IMG/VR virus record: IMGVR_UViG_3300020200_000090
Span: 1 to 33,947 of that record
DNA: 33,947 bases
Strand: one strand, 5' to 3'
Source of the DNA: a virus
In this document: positions 19,409 to 28,242 of the stretch, piece by piece
How positions within the stretch are numbered: position 1 is the stretch's first letter
How the letters are laid out: the number at the start of each line of letters is the position of its first letter
The notes under the pieces: generated by a model
Told to the model about the DNA's origin: nothing
Databases searched by the model: none
Seen by the model: the letters and a program-made list of their open reading frames with translations, nothing else
Translations under genes and position numbers: made by a program

Positions 19409-19414
19409 TATAAT
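19409..19414 (+). promoter_or_regulatory. Candidate late promoter box TATAAT
   Basis: TTGGTATAATTATTTAGTA, 32 bases before the ATG at 19441. Confidence 0.45.
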
Positions 19415-19440
19415 TATTTAGTAAATTACGGAGGCTTGTT

Positions 19441-19809
19441 ATGGATCTTCCAAAGCGTGAAAAAACTTTTTATTTTGATTACGAAGGCGAATCTGGCTTT
19501 AGATATGAAGGCAGTTTCACTGTTAAGTGTAGATTGACAGTTGCTGAAAAATATGCATCTGAATTAGAAAAAACTCGCTTACAAGGCGACACTTCAAATC
19601 CATCTGCTGGATTGTCTGGTATGGCAATTGCAATATCCACTCTTCGATCTCGTGTTGTAGATGGTCCAAACTGGTGGAAACAAGGACTTGGATTAGGTAT
19701 AGAAGACGAGGACGCATTGGTTGAACTATATTCAAAAGTTGAAGAAATAGCCGCAGAATGGGCTTTAGATGTCAAAAAAACATCTAAAGAAGAAAAATTG
19801 GGAAACTAA
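19441..19809 (+). CDS. Tail assembly chaperone, short form (gpG-like)
   Basis: 122 residues, starting MDLPKREKTFYFDYEGESGF after GGAGG. Beta-rich start, then helices (AVEKYASELEKTRLQ-like region, EDALVELYSKVEEIAAEW). It lies directly upstream of the tape measure gene and ends in a slippery heptamer next to its stop codon, the hallmark of the lambda gpG/gpGT arrangement. These chaperones coat the tape measure during tail assembly and are absent from the finished virion. Confidence 0.85.
   Translation: MDLPKREKTFYFDYEGESGFRYEGSFTVKCRLTVAEKYASELEKTRLQGDTSNPSAGLSGMAIAISTLRSRVVDGPNWWKQGLGLGIEDEDALVELYSKVEEIAAEWALDVKKTSKEEKLGN
19800..19806 (+). other. Programmed -1 frameshift site GGGAAAC
   Basis: G GGA AAC in the zero frame, directly before TAA, fits the X-XXY-YYZ slippery rule. 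Slipping by -1 enters a frame open to 20255. Confidence 0.85.
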
Positions 19810-20255
19810 CTGACGGAGATCTTGACGAAATCTCCGTTTATCAAGCAATAGACAATTTAATAGCTAAAAATGCTAGAGATGTCGATTCTGAAAAGGGTCG
19901 ACTATTATTTTTAATGTCCTGGTGGAGTAAGACCTATAATCGCCCATTAAAAGATCCAATTTTACAAACATATACATTAGAAGAACTTTATTATGAATAT
20001 CGCGATAAAATAGAAAGAGATATCGCAGTAAGAGAAATGTCAGAAAAAGAAACTGATAAGATAGAACAAGATAAGATAGATGATGCAATGGCATGGGCAG
20101 ACGCTGAAGAACAAAAAGAAAAAGAGCAAACAGGGGAATATTCTGTATCTGAAAATGACATAGAATGGATGAATGCTCAAATGAAAAAAGCCAAAGAAGA
20201 ATTTGGTGAAGATTTTGGTGAAGATATAAACGAGGATTTTGGAAATGGCAGATGA
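19806..20255 (+). CDS. Tail assembly chaperone, frameshift extension (gpT-like)
   Basis: 149 residues read after the -1 shift, giving a fusion of about 271 residues starting at 19441. It begins LTDGDLDEISVYQAIDNLIA and continues through LMSWWSKTYNRPLKDP, a helical acidic region and an end FGEDINEDFGNGR. The first codons lie before any ATG (the first ATG is at 19914), and the protein-like sequence starts exactly at the shift site, so frameshifting rather than independent initiation is the natural reading. In the family the T part binds the tape measure protein. Confidence 0.8.
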   Translation, partial: LTDGDLDEISVYQAIDNLIAKNARDVDSEKGRLLFLMSWWSKTYNRPLKDPILQTYTLEELYYEYRDKIERDIAVREMSEKETDKIEQDKIDDAMAWADAEEQKEKEQTGEYSVSENDIEWMNAQMKKAKEEFGEDFGEDINEDFGNGR

Positions 20256-23040
20256 TAATGACATTAAAAATAAACTAAGATCAAGACTTCAAGATGTCAA
20301 TACTCTGCCATCTAGATTAGCATCTGGTGTTGAAAGCATATTTGAAAGATCACAAGTAAAAACAAAGGCTCAATTAGATCTTGAGGCTGGTCTTGAAAGA
20401 ACTAGACAACAAAGAGCACAAGTAAATTCATTAGCATCATCTACATATGATGCAGATGAAAGAGAATCATTAAGAAGAAGACAGGTGGCATTAGTAAGGA
20501 GAGAAGCTAGGGCAAATGAAAGAATAGAAACTGAAGAATTTAATAGAACAAGTGCTGCAAGACGCGAGGCATTTCAAAAAACTTCTTCAATGCTTTCTTC
20601 AGAAAGGCTTGAAAGAGAAACTGGCAGAATTGGAAGAGCACCCGAGGCAAGGTTTCTAGCTGGACAATATGCTCAAGGTATGGCTCAATCTGAATTAGAA
20701 AATCGTAGATTTCAAAACTTAAAACATCAAGAAGAAACTGCAGCACAGATAACTGGATTATCTGCAAATATTGACGACCCTAGATCTGCAGCAAGAATGA
20801 GATATCTTACTGGTAAATTATCTAGACAACAAATATATGGCGGTCAGATTTCTGCAGCTCTTTCTCTTCAGAGAGAAATGGGAATAGATGATATAAGTGT
20901 AAGAAGACAATCCGCGTCTATATCTGAGAGAATAAATAAAGAAACAATGCGAGAAGGAATTTCTTCTGATATTCAATCTGGTCAAACTAGATCCTTTAAA
21001 GAAGAATTAGATACATATAGAAAATTACGAGATGTAGTAAAAGAAACTGCAGAAAAAATATCTTCTCTTGGCGAAGTTAGTGCTGATTTAAGACAAACTC
21101 AGCAAGATCAAGTTAGAGAACTTGAAAAACAGGGTGAAAAAGTTAGACAAATGAAAGCCGCTGGAATGGGTGGAGACGGCGGTGGTTTAAGTACTATTGA
21201 AAAAATTCAACTTGGCGCTGCAGGTTTTAAAGCAGCAGCAGGCATCGCTGGTTATGCAGCTGTCGGTTCTGAAATAGAGCAAATGAGAGCAAGAGCAGGA
21301 ATTGCCGCTGTAATGAATCAGCAATTTTTTGATCAAAAAGCAGCATTATCTGGAGATATGAGCGCGCTATTAATGACAAGTGGCGGAATAAATGCAGCTG
21401 TCCTAAGTGAAGCTGAAAATTTCAGAATCTCAGCTCGTCTTGCTGCTGGCGCTGATATTGCCGGCAGTGCAGTCGGAACAGTGGCAGATGTTGTAGGAAA
21501 CGCAAGGACAGGAAACGCTGGTGCTGCTGTTAGCTCAGCTATATCTGGAGTAAGTGATGCTGCAAAGGGAACTATTGCATTATCAAAAGGAATAACTCAA
21601 ACAAATGCTGCCTTAGAGGCATACTCAGCAAGAAGACAACTGTCTCAAGAAGAAATAAGAATAAGATCTCAATCTATGCAGGATTTTTACAATGATAGAG
21701 TTTCTGCATATAGAGCCTCTATTGGAGCGGGTGGCCTTTCTTCTAGTCTAATGGACGAAATGACTAATGCTCAATTTGCTGCTGGAATTGGACATATAGA
21801 TTTAAATAGACAAAAATCATTATTTTCAATGGGTATGGGGGCTGGAGGAAGAGCCTTTAGATCTGGTGCACAAGAAAGAGCTGCAACTATAAAAGCAGCA
21901 GCAGAATTTGAAAGAACTGGTATTGGAACAGCAGAACAATACATGAGCGGTCTTGATAGAATGGTCTCAGCTGGTGGATCTAGAAAAGATTTAGAAGACA
22001 TAATGAGAAACGCAATAGCAGCTGGCGTTGGAGATGCTGAGAATATAAACAAAATGGTTGAATCTACTGCTAATTTAGCAGAATTAATAAACCAGGGTAG
22101 AGGAATAGGTGGAGCTGCGACCGCAGCCCAAGCGTTGACATTGGGTCTTCAATCTTATCAAGGTACATCTTTAGAAGAAGAGCAAAAAAGACAAGGTGTT
22201 GCATATGGTCTTCAAAACCTTCAATCATTAACTGGTGGATCTGGGTTGAATCTAGAAACAGTATCTCAAATTGCTTATTTAAACAAAGCAATTCCAGGTC
22301 TTAAAGGAATGGGGCTTCAAAATGTTGTAAAACTTGGAGCAACAGGTGCAGCTGATGTTCTTAGTTTAATAAGAAGTAATAAAGATACTAAAACAAAAGC
22401 CAGATTATTGGAAGAAAGAGGGCTTTCTAGTGCTTTTATAAATGAAAGTGGAGATATTAGACCAGATGCTGAAGATACGGCATTTAAGATTTTTCAATCT
22501 GAAATTGCAGGCGTTGCAGGAGGAGCAGGGGCTGTAATAAGTGCACCAGCTAGTACGGCAATTTATAAATTATTAAATGCTAAAGATTTTAATCAATTTA
22601 AAAACATGTATCGCAAAATGCCAGGCGAAGCAAAAGATTATTTAACTGGTGCTGGAGTTAATAGAGCAGCAATGGAAGGTGTGTTTGGGGTTGGTTTTGG
22701 AGCAACAGGTCCAATAGGTGAGTCTCCAACTCCATCTGGTAATTTTGCACAAGCTCAAGAGATATTATCAAAAAGCACTCAAATGTCTATAAAAAACATG
22801 GAAGCTTTTGGTAATTCTTTGCAAGAAATAAATGAAAGAATGAAAAAAGTTTTAAGTGAATTTAATCCAGAGCAATCTTTTTCTAAAACACAACAAGCAA
22901 AAGAAGCCATGCATCTTGATGTTAAAGAGTTTAATAATTCTGTAATTGATTTTAAAACTGCTGTTAGTGTTTTTGCTAAAACCGTTGGATCTAAAGGCAC
23001 TGAACAACCAGATTCAGACAATCCTGCTAACTGGAGATAA
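20245..23040 (+). CDS. Tail tape measure protein
   Basis: 931 residues from the ATG at 20245 (MADDNDIKNKLRSRLQDVNT); an in-frame TTG lies 6 bases earlier. Long helical and coiled-coil N-terminal part rich in Arg, Glu and Gln (about 1-330), then Ala/Gly-rich hydrophobic segments (AAGFKAAAGIAGYAAVGSE, AGADIAGSAVGTVADVVG), and further helices to the end. This composition, the size and the place after the gpG/gpGT pair identify it. By the usual rule of about 1.5 angstrom per residue the tail would be near 140 nm. It overlaps the chaperone extension by 11 bases. Confidence 0.9.
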   Translation: MADDNDIKNKLRSRLQDVNTLPSRLASGVESIFERSQVKTKAQLDLEAGLERTRQQRAQVNSLASSTYDADERESLRRRQVALVRREARANERIETEEFNRTSAARREAFQKTSSMLSSERLERETGRIGRAPEARFLAGQYAQGMAQSELENRRFQNLKHQEETAAQITGLSANIDDPRSAARMRYLTGKLSRQQIYGGQISAALSLQREMGIDDISVRRQSASISERINKETMREGISSDIQSGQTRSFKEELDTYRKLRDVVKETAEKISSLGEVSADLRQTQQDQVRELEKQGEKVRQMKAAGMGGDGGGLSTIEKIQLGAAGFKAAAGIAGYAAVGSEIEQMRARAGIAAVMNQQFFDQKAALSGDMSALLMTSGGINAAVLSEAENFRISARLAAGADIAGSAVGTVADVVGNARTGNAGAAVSSAISGVSDAAKGTIALSKGITQTNAALEAYSARRQLSQEEIRIRSQSMQDFYNDRVSAYRASIGAGGLSSSLMDEMTNAQFAAGIGHIDLNRQKSLFSMGMGAGGRAFRSGAQERAATIKAAAEFERTGIGTAEQYMSGLDRMVSAGGSRKDLEDIMRNAIAAGVGDAENINKMVESTANLAELINQGRGIGGAATAAQALTLGLQSYQGTSLEEEQKRQGVAYGLQNLQSLTGGSGLNLETVSQIAYLNKAIPGLKGMGLQNVVKLGATGAADVLSLIRSNKDTKTKARLLEERGLSSAFINESGDIRPDAEDTAFKIFQSEIAGVAGGAGAVISAPASTAIYKLLNAKDFNQFKNMYRKMPGEAKDYLTGAGVNRAAMEGVFGVGFGATGPIGESPTPSGNFAQAQEILSKSTQMSIKNMEAFGNSLQEINERMKKVLSEFNPEQSFSKTQQAKEAMHLDVKEFNNSVIDFKTAVSVFAKTVGSKGTEQPDSDNPANWR

Positions 23041-23042
23041 AA

Positions 23043-24659
23043 GTGATTAAACAACCACAGGCAGGAATAAAAATTTATAACTACGAAGATAGACTTGGTA
23101 GTAGTTTTTATAATGGTAAAAAAGAAACACAAAATATAGAAAAAATAATAAAAATAAAAAGTGAAATAATATCTATATCTACTTTAAAACACAAAGCGCA
23201 ACCTGCTGGAGAGTTTCAAATAACATTAGCTCCAACTAAAAATTGGATAGCAACAATATCTCCCGGCAGTTGGTTGTCAATTCACATGACCTCAGATAAG
23301 ACAACTGATGATATTCTTTTTTCATTTAATGAAAAATCTTTAAAAATGATTGGACGTATAGATACAATTAGAATGAGTATGCGTGTAGATCAAACAACAG
23401 GCGCAAGACAAACTGTTTATACAATATCTGGAAAAGATTGGGGTCAGATTTTTGAGTCAATATTATACATAGACCCAATGGTATACGAGACCCTGAGTAA
23501 TAATCAAACTGCTATATTTTCATCGGTAGATACGCTTCTTGGTAGCGTATTAGAAACTTCAAAAAATGGAGCATCTTCTACTACGAATTTAATTAGAGCA
23601 ATGTTGCAAGTTTGGGGATCTGTTCCACTAATTCCACAAGGCCAAACTGGTGGATTATCTAGTGGTAGTTTTATAAATACACAAGTTCCATTTGAAATAC
23701 CAAAAGAATTATCTCAAGATTTAAATTTAAAAACAAGCAGCTTATCTAAGTCAATTAATTTAAAAACAGGTAGATTAATTGCAAATAATATATACGATGA
23801 AAGTAGACCTGAGGCTTATGGCGGGATTATTCCACAAAGTCTTTTTGGATCTAATGCTATTTGGCAAGTTATGTCTGCACATAGTTGTGAGCAGGTTAAT
23901 GAAATGCTATGTGATATAATATGGGAATCCGATATTCCTAAATTGACTCTTTTTAAAAGAATAAAACCTTTTGCTTTAAACTGTGTATCTTACAAAGATA
24001 ATAGAATTGAATCTAAATTTGTAAATTTATTTAAAACTGAAATAAAAAAAGAATCGATAATATCAATAGACTGTGGTGATAACTGGAGAGATAAGATAAA
24101 TGCTGTAGAAATATTACCGGCTTTTCCTCCTGGCTCCCCTGTAACTCAAGGACTCCAAGTGATTGCAAAACCAAGAGCGCAAAAAGCAGATCATACGGCA
24201 ATTAAAAGAGAGGGAATAAGACCTTTACTAATGCAATCTTATTTTTTTCCATATGCTGGAAAATCAGAAGATGTTGTTAATTGGATACCTGCTTTTATTG
24301 ATTGGTATTTTAATACTCACAAAATGTTAAATGGAAATATATCTTTTTTAGGTTGTTCTAATTATATACCAGTTGGTAGTAATATAGTTTTAGATTCTTC
24401 TGTTTTTGCAAAAGCTAAATACGTATCGAATCAGACAGAGCAAAACAAACTACTTGCGCACGTCGAATCTGTTTCTCATAATTTTTCAGTAGAAATTAAC
24501 GGAGCTAGGTCTTTTGTAACTGGAATTAATTTTGTTCGTGGTGTTTTTGTTGATTCGCAAATAAAAGATTTAATAAACAAAGAATCTTTTGCAATAGATT
24601 CATCTGCCACATCAATGTCAGATAGTGATGAGATTGTAAAAGGAATATACGAGATTTAG
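23043..24659 (+). CDS. Baseplate hub protein (gp27/gpD type)
   Basis: 538 residues from a GTG at 23043 with GGAGAT upstream, starting MIKQPQAGIKIYNYEDRLGS. The strand pattern 'QPAGEFQITLAPTKNW...ISPGSWLSIHM', 'MIGRIDTIRMSMRVDQTTG' and 'YTISGKDWGQIFESILYIDP' is typical of the tandem barrel hub that carries the spike. The last part has SHNFSVEINGARSFVTGINF, also usual in hubs. Follows the tape measure gene and precedes the spike. Confidence 0.75.
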   Translation: MIKQPQAGIKIYNYEDRLGSSFYNGKKETQNIEKIIKIKSEIISISTLKHKAQPAGEFQITLAPTKNWIATISPGSWLSIHMTSDKTTDDILFSFNEKSLKMIGRIDTIRMSMRVDQTTGARQTVYTISGKDWGQIFESILYIDPMVYETLSNNQTAIFSSVDTLLGSVLETSKNGASSTTNLIRAMLQVWGSVPLIPQGQTGGLSSGSFINTQVPFEIPKELSQDLNLKTSSLSKSINLKTGRLIANNIYDESRPEAYGGIIPQSLFGSNAIWQVMSAHSCEQVNEMLCDIIWESDIPKLTLFKRIKPFALNCVSYKDNRIESKFVNLFKTEIKKESIISIDCGDNWRDKINAVEILPAFPPGSPVTQGLQVIAKPRAQKADHTAIKREGIRPLLMQSYFFPYAGKSEDVVNWIPAFIDWYFNTHKMLNGNISFLGCSNYIPVGSNIVLDSSVFAKAKYVSNQTEQNKLLAHVESVSHNFSVEINGARSFVTGINFVRGVFVDSQIKDLINKESFAIDSSATSMSDSDEIVKGIYEI

Positions 24660-24660
24660 T

Positions 24661-25647
24661 ATGGTTGGAATAATAAAAGACTCATCAATATGGAAGACTC
24701 CAATATCTAATTTAAAAGAAAAAGAAATAAATAGAGTAGATATTGGAACTGTAATAAATGAAAGATATTCTAAAGAATTAGATTCAATTATTTACTCTGT
24801 TGAAGTATACTCTGGACAACGAAGATCAGTTGTTGAATGTATACAAATGGTTAAAAACGGAGACATTTATAATTATGAAGAAATAAAATTAAGATATCAA
24901 TTAAATAGAAATAACAAAAACACTAACATGTCAATGAAAACTCGATTTGGAGAAATGGTATTGGTAACATATGTTAGTGGGATTGGATCTTTTGGAGTGA
25001 TAATTGGCTCTATAAAACACTCTGCTAGAAAAAGTAAATTAATTTCAAAAGATATTGCATATGTATCTGAATATAATGGAATAGAAACATCAATAGATAA
25101 AGATGGTGCGTATAAATTAAAGTTTCAGGGAACACCTATAAATATTAAAAATGCAAAAGATGGTTTTCCGCTTCCTTCACCAAAATACGATGGCTCTATT
25201 GCTGGATCTTTTTTATCATTTGATAAAATTGGTAATTTTACTTTAACTGATGCTAATAAAGAAAAACCACAAACTATTAAAATAGATAAAAAAAATGGAT
25301 CAATACATGTAATATCTGGCGATGTGTCTTTGACAATAGAGAAAAATTCAAAAAAAATATCAATAAAAAGCGAAGACATAAACATCGATTCTAAAAAGAA
25401 AGTTTCAATAAAAACACCAGAATACTCTATAGATTCATCTAAAGCTATTAAAATAAAAGGTCAAAAAATAGCCATAGGATATGGCGGAAATGAATTATTA
25501 GATATATTGACAAATTTAATAGACGAAATTGGTCTTTTGGTAATAACTTCTCCTGTAGGGCCTTGCACTCCTATTCAAGGCTCTCCTACTTGGGTTAAGA
25601 TTTTAGCACTTAAAACTAAGATATCCACTATAAAAGGTAGTCTCTAA
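24661..25647 (+). CDS. Baseplate spike protein (gpV/gp5 type)
   Basis: 328 residues, starting MVGIIKDSSIWKTPISNLKE one base after the hub gene's stop. An OB-fold-like start includes FGEMVLVTYVSGIGSFGVII. Then a run of short strands with Lys and Ser (DVSLTIEKNSKKISIKSE, INIDSKKKVSIKTPEYSI, KAIKIKGQKIAIGYGG) is typical of a beta-helix needle. No lysozyme domain is inserted. The C-terminal SPVGPCTPIQGSPTW loop follows. It would form the membrane-piercing trimer. Confidence 0.75.
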   Translation: MVGIIKDSSIWKTPISNLKEKEINRVDIGTVINERYSKELDSIIYSVEVYSGQRRSVVECIQMVKNGDIYNYEEIKLRYQLNRNNKNTNMSMKTRFGEMVLVTYVSGIGSFGVIIGSIKHSARKSKLISKDIAYVSEYNGIETSIDKDGAYKLKFQGTPINIKNAKDGFPLPSPKYDGSIAGSFLSFDKIGNFTLTDANKEKPQTIKIDKKNGSIHVISGDVSLTIEKNSKKISIKSEDINIDSKKKVSIKTPEYSIDSSKAIKIKGQKIAIGYGGNELLDILTNLIDEIGLLVITSPVGPCTPIQGSPTWVKILALKTKISTIKGSL

Positions 25648-25656
25648 TGTTTTTAA

Positions 25657-25697
25657 TGATAAAATATTAAAATAAACTAATATAACGGATTTTATCA
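25657..25697 (+). promoter_or_regulatory. Leader with inverted repeat over the start region
   Basis: TGATAAAAT (25657-25665) can pair with ATTTTATCA (25689-25697), placing the weak ribosome site and the A of the start codon in a 9-bp stem. AT-rich boxes lie inside the loop. It may limit translation of the following gene. Confidence 0.35.
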
Positions 25698-26641
25698 TGT
25701 CAATACCTTCTCTTTCTAGTATTAAAAACAATGCTACAGATTTAGCAAGATCAGCTATTTCTCAAGTTTTGCCTAGTAAGAAAAAAGAAGAAAATAAAAA
25801 TGATAAAAATTCAAATGCTTATTATCCAATAGAGGAAAACTGGTATAAAGCGCTTCCTTATGCCTTTAAGACAAATAATGGCATAATATATCTTCCAATA
25901 TCGCCACAGAATATATCAATCAATACTTATTTTGCAACAAATACAATAACAACTTTATACTCAACTGTAGAAGAACATTCTGAAGTTAGATATTTTGATA
26001 TTGTAATACAAGGAACAACGGGCTTCTCTCCAAAATATATAGGAACACAGTCCAAACAAGATCCCACTAAAAAACCACCAGATGGAAGAATCTCATATGG
26101 ATCTGGTGCCATAATAGACACCGGTATATTAGGTGGTTTTGGTTCTAGTACTATAAATAAAATAAATGCTAGTTTAAATAAAATAACAGATGCAATTAGA
26201 CTTGGTGAAAACAGACCTCATGAGTCTGGTGTTTTTAAAGACAGAACAGGTTATATGGCATTTCATAAATTATATCTTTTTTTACTAAAATATAAAAAAG
26301 ACACTGCAAGTGGCTTGTTTAAAGAAGAAGCTAATCAAAAATCTCCACTTATTTTTATAAATTATAAAGATAATAATCAATATTCATGTACTGTTCAGCG
26401 GTTTTCTTTAGAAAAAAGCGCAGACAATCCAATGTTATATAATTATATTATTCAATTAAGAGCATATAATTTAAGTTCAATATCTACAAAGGCACCTGCA
26501 GAAGAACTTTTGAATAGATTAAATCAACTTGGTTTAGATAAAGAAAAAGCCTCTGTACTGGCAAGAGCAAGAAATACAATATCAAATGCTAGATCAGCAG
26601 TTAATTCAACCGTATCTGCTGTCTCAGGAGCAGGAAGATGA
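25697..26641 (+). CDS. Baseplate-associated protein (314 aa)
   Basis: Starts MSIPSLSSIKNNATDLARSA. A Lys-rich linker is followed by YKALPYAFKTNNGIIYLP and ISPQNISINTYFATN, a pattern seen in XkdP/gp53-like connectors between the hub and the wedge. The middle is Gly-rich, then FHKLYLFLLKYKKD and a strand FSLEKSADNPMLYNYIIQ. No LysM domain is present here; one is in the next gene. It overlaps the next gene by 4 bases. Confidence 0.6.
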   Translation: MSIPSLSSIKNNATDLARSAISQVLPSKKKEENKNDKNSNAYYPIEENWYKALPYAFKTNNGIIYLPISPQNISINTYFATNTITTLYSTVEEHSEVRYFDIVIQGTTGFSPKYIGTQSKQDPTKKPPDGRISYGSGAIIDTGILGGFGSSTINKINASLNKITDAIRLGENRPHESGVFKDRTGYMAFHKLYLFLLKYKKDTASGLFKEEANQKSPLIFINYKDNNQYSCTVQRFSLEKSADNPMLYNYIIQLRAYNLSSISTKAPAEELLNRLNQLGLDKEKASVLARARNTISNARSAVNSTVSAVSGAGR

Positions 26642-28230
26642 GTGTATTAACAACTGCCTATGTTGCATTAGCAGATTTAAATCTATGGGTAAAGTCTGGC
26701 CTTAATGAAGAATTAAGTTTAGCGGATGTTCCCTCTATAATTCCTAGTCGTTTTTATTATATAGTTGAAAACTGGTCTGTGTTTAAAAATAAATTATTAA
26801 ATATATCTGAAAATTATTCTAATCCATCTAGGCTTAGGGATGAAATGGATTCGTTTGTTGAAATTGTTAATATATATAAAACAGATACTACTAAAAGAAT
26901 TCCAAATATATCTAATTTAATGTCTAATTATTTTACTGTGTTTGATTCCATTTTAATAAACGACATACCAACATCTTTAATTGAACAAAAACAAATAGAT
27001 GCTGAAATAAAAAGAGTAACATCTTTTAATAAAAATGATTTTATAGCTATACGAAAAAGATTGCAAGATGGAAGAGATGCCGTTGCAGATTCTATTGGAG
27101 CATCTGATAAAGACTATAATAGAATATATACAAGATCGTCTCTTCCGACTTTGTTAAGCAGATCGATACCGCAGATTCAAGTATCTTTGGCTTTTCATCA
27201 GGGTGCTCAGATCGTTGACGATATACTTGCTAATCAAAATATTCTAAAAACAGAAGCCTTCATAGATCCATTTGCCTTCGCAAGATCAAATGCCAACAAT
27301 CCAGATATAGATATAAGATCATACTCATCTGGAAGATTGGTTAAGTTAAATTACGGCGAGACCTTGCAAACACTTGCATATAGAACAATGGGTGATCAAA
27401 ATAGATGGATTGAAATTGCGATATCAAATGGTCTAAAACCCCCATATATAGATGAAACGGGAGAAAAAGTTCCTTTATTAGTAAATGCTAAAAATAACAT
27501 TATAAATTTATCTAAAACTGATACAAATGGAAATGCTAATAAAGAAAAAATATATGTAAATCAAATAGTTATATTGCAATCAAATATAGAAAGAACTCCA
27601 GATCAAAGAGTTGTTGTCAGTATCAAAGAAGTTCCTGTTTCGGGTGAGCTTATAATAGAATTAAGTGGAAAATCTGATTTAGAAAAATATAAAATAACAG
27701 ATCAAGCTCATGTTAGAGTTTTTAAACCAAATACAATAAATAGTAATTTTTATATATTAATACCATCTACAGATGCTGTTCAGCAAAAATTTAAAGAAGA
27801 TCCTTGGTTTTTAAAAAGCAATGCAGAAGATGAAAAAAGAGCTGGTGTTGATTTGTTAATAGATAACGACTCAGACATTGTACTCACTCCACTGGGTGAG
27901 ATATTGTTAAGTTATGGTGTTAACAATGCTAGTCAAGCTGTTAAAATACTTATGAGTACTATTAAGGGTTCTTTAACTAAATATCAAGATTACGGTGTTC
28001 CTGCCTTAATAGGCACAAGAAATCAAGAACCTGAGTTGATAAAACAACAACTATCAGAAGATATAGCAAATCAAATATTAAATGACAATCGTTTTGAAAG
28101 ATTAGACTCTTTATCGGTAGAATATATAGGTAACCAAGATGCAGCTAGTGCATATAGAATAACAATGAGTGTTGTCTTGTCAGGTGGCTCTGTTGTTATT
28201 CCGATAAGCTTTAGTGTAAACATCTCGTAA
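26638..28230 (+). CDS. Baseplate protein with LysM-like and gp25-like domains (530 aa)
   Basis: Starts MSVLTTAYVALADLNLWVKS after AGGAGCAGGAAG. N-terminal 230 residues are helical. At about 234-275, LVKLNYGETLQTLAYRTMGD with WIEIAISNGLKPPYI is a LysM-like peptidoglycan-type module. At about 404-500, DLLIDNDSDIVLTPLGEILL with QAVKILMSTIKGSLTKYQDYGVP matches gp25-like baseplate wedge proteins. In other phages these are usually separate. The fusion would tie the hub to the wedge. Confidence 0.75.
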   Translation: MSVLTTAYVALADLNLWVKSGLNEELSLADVPSIIPSRFYYIVENWSVFKNKLLNISENYSNPSRLRDEMDSFVEIVNIYKTDTTKRIPNISNLMSNYFTVFDSILINDIPTSLIEQKQIDAEIKRVTSFNKNDFIAIRKRLQDGRDAVADSIGASDKDYNRIYTRSSLPTLLSRSIPQIQVSLAFHQGAQIVDDILANQNILKTEAFIDPFAFARSNANNPDIDIRSYSSGRLVKLNYGETLQTLAYRTMGDQNRWIEIAISNGLKPPYIDETGEKVPLLVNAKNNIINLSKTDTNGNANKEKIYVNQIVILQSNIERTPDQRVVVSIKEVPVSGELIIELSGKSDLEKYKITDQAHVRVFKPNTINSNFYILIPSTDAVQQKFKEDPWFLKSNAEDEKRAGVDLLIDNDSDIVLTPLGEILLSYGVNNASQAVKILMSTIKGSLTKYQDYGVPALIGTRNQEPELIKQQLSEDIANQILNDNRFERLDSLSVEYIGNQDAASAYRITMSVVLSGGSVVIPISFSVNIS

Positions 28231-28242
28231 TAAAGGTGAGAT

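Noticed and set aside
20239-20244. TTG start for the tape measure gene
   Set aside because: The ATG two codons later gives a normal MADDND start; a TTG initiation is not needed.
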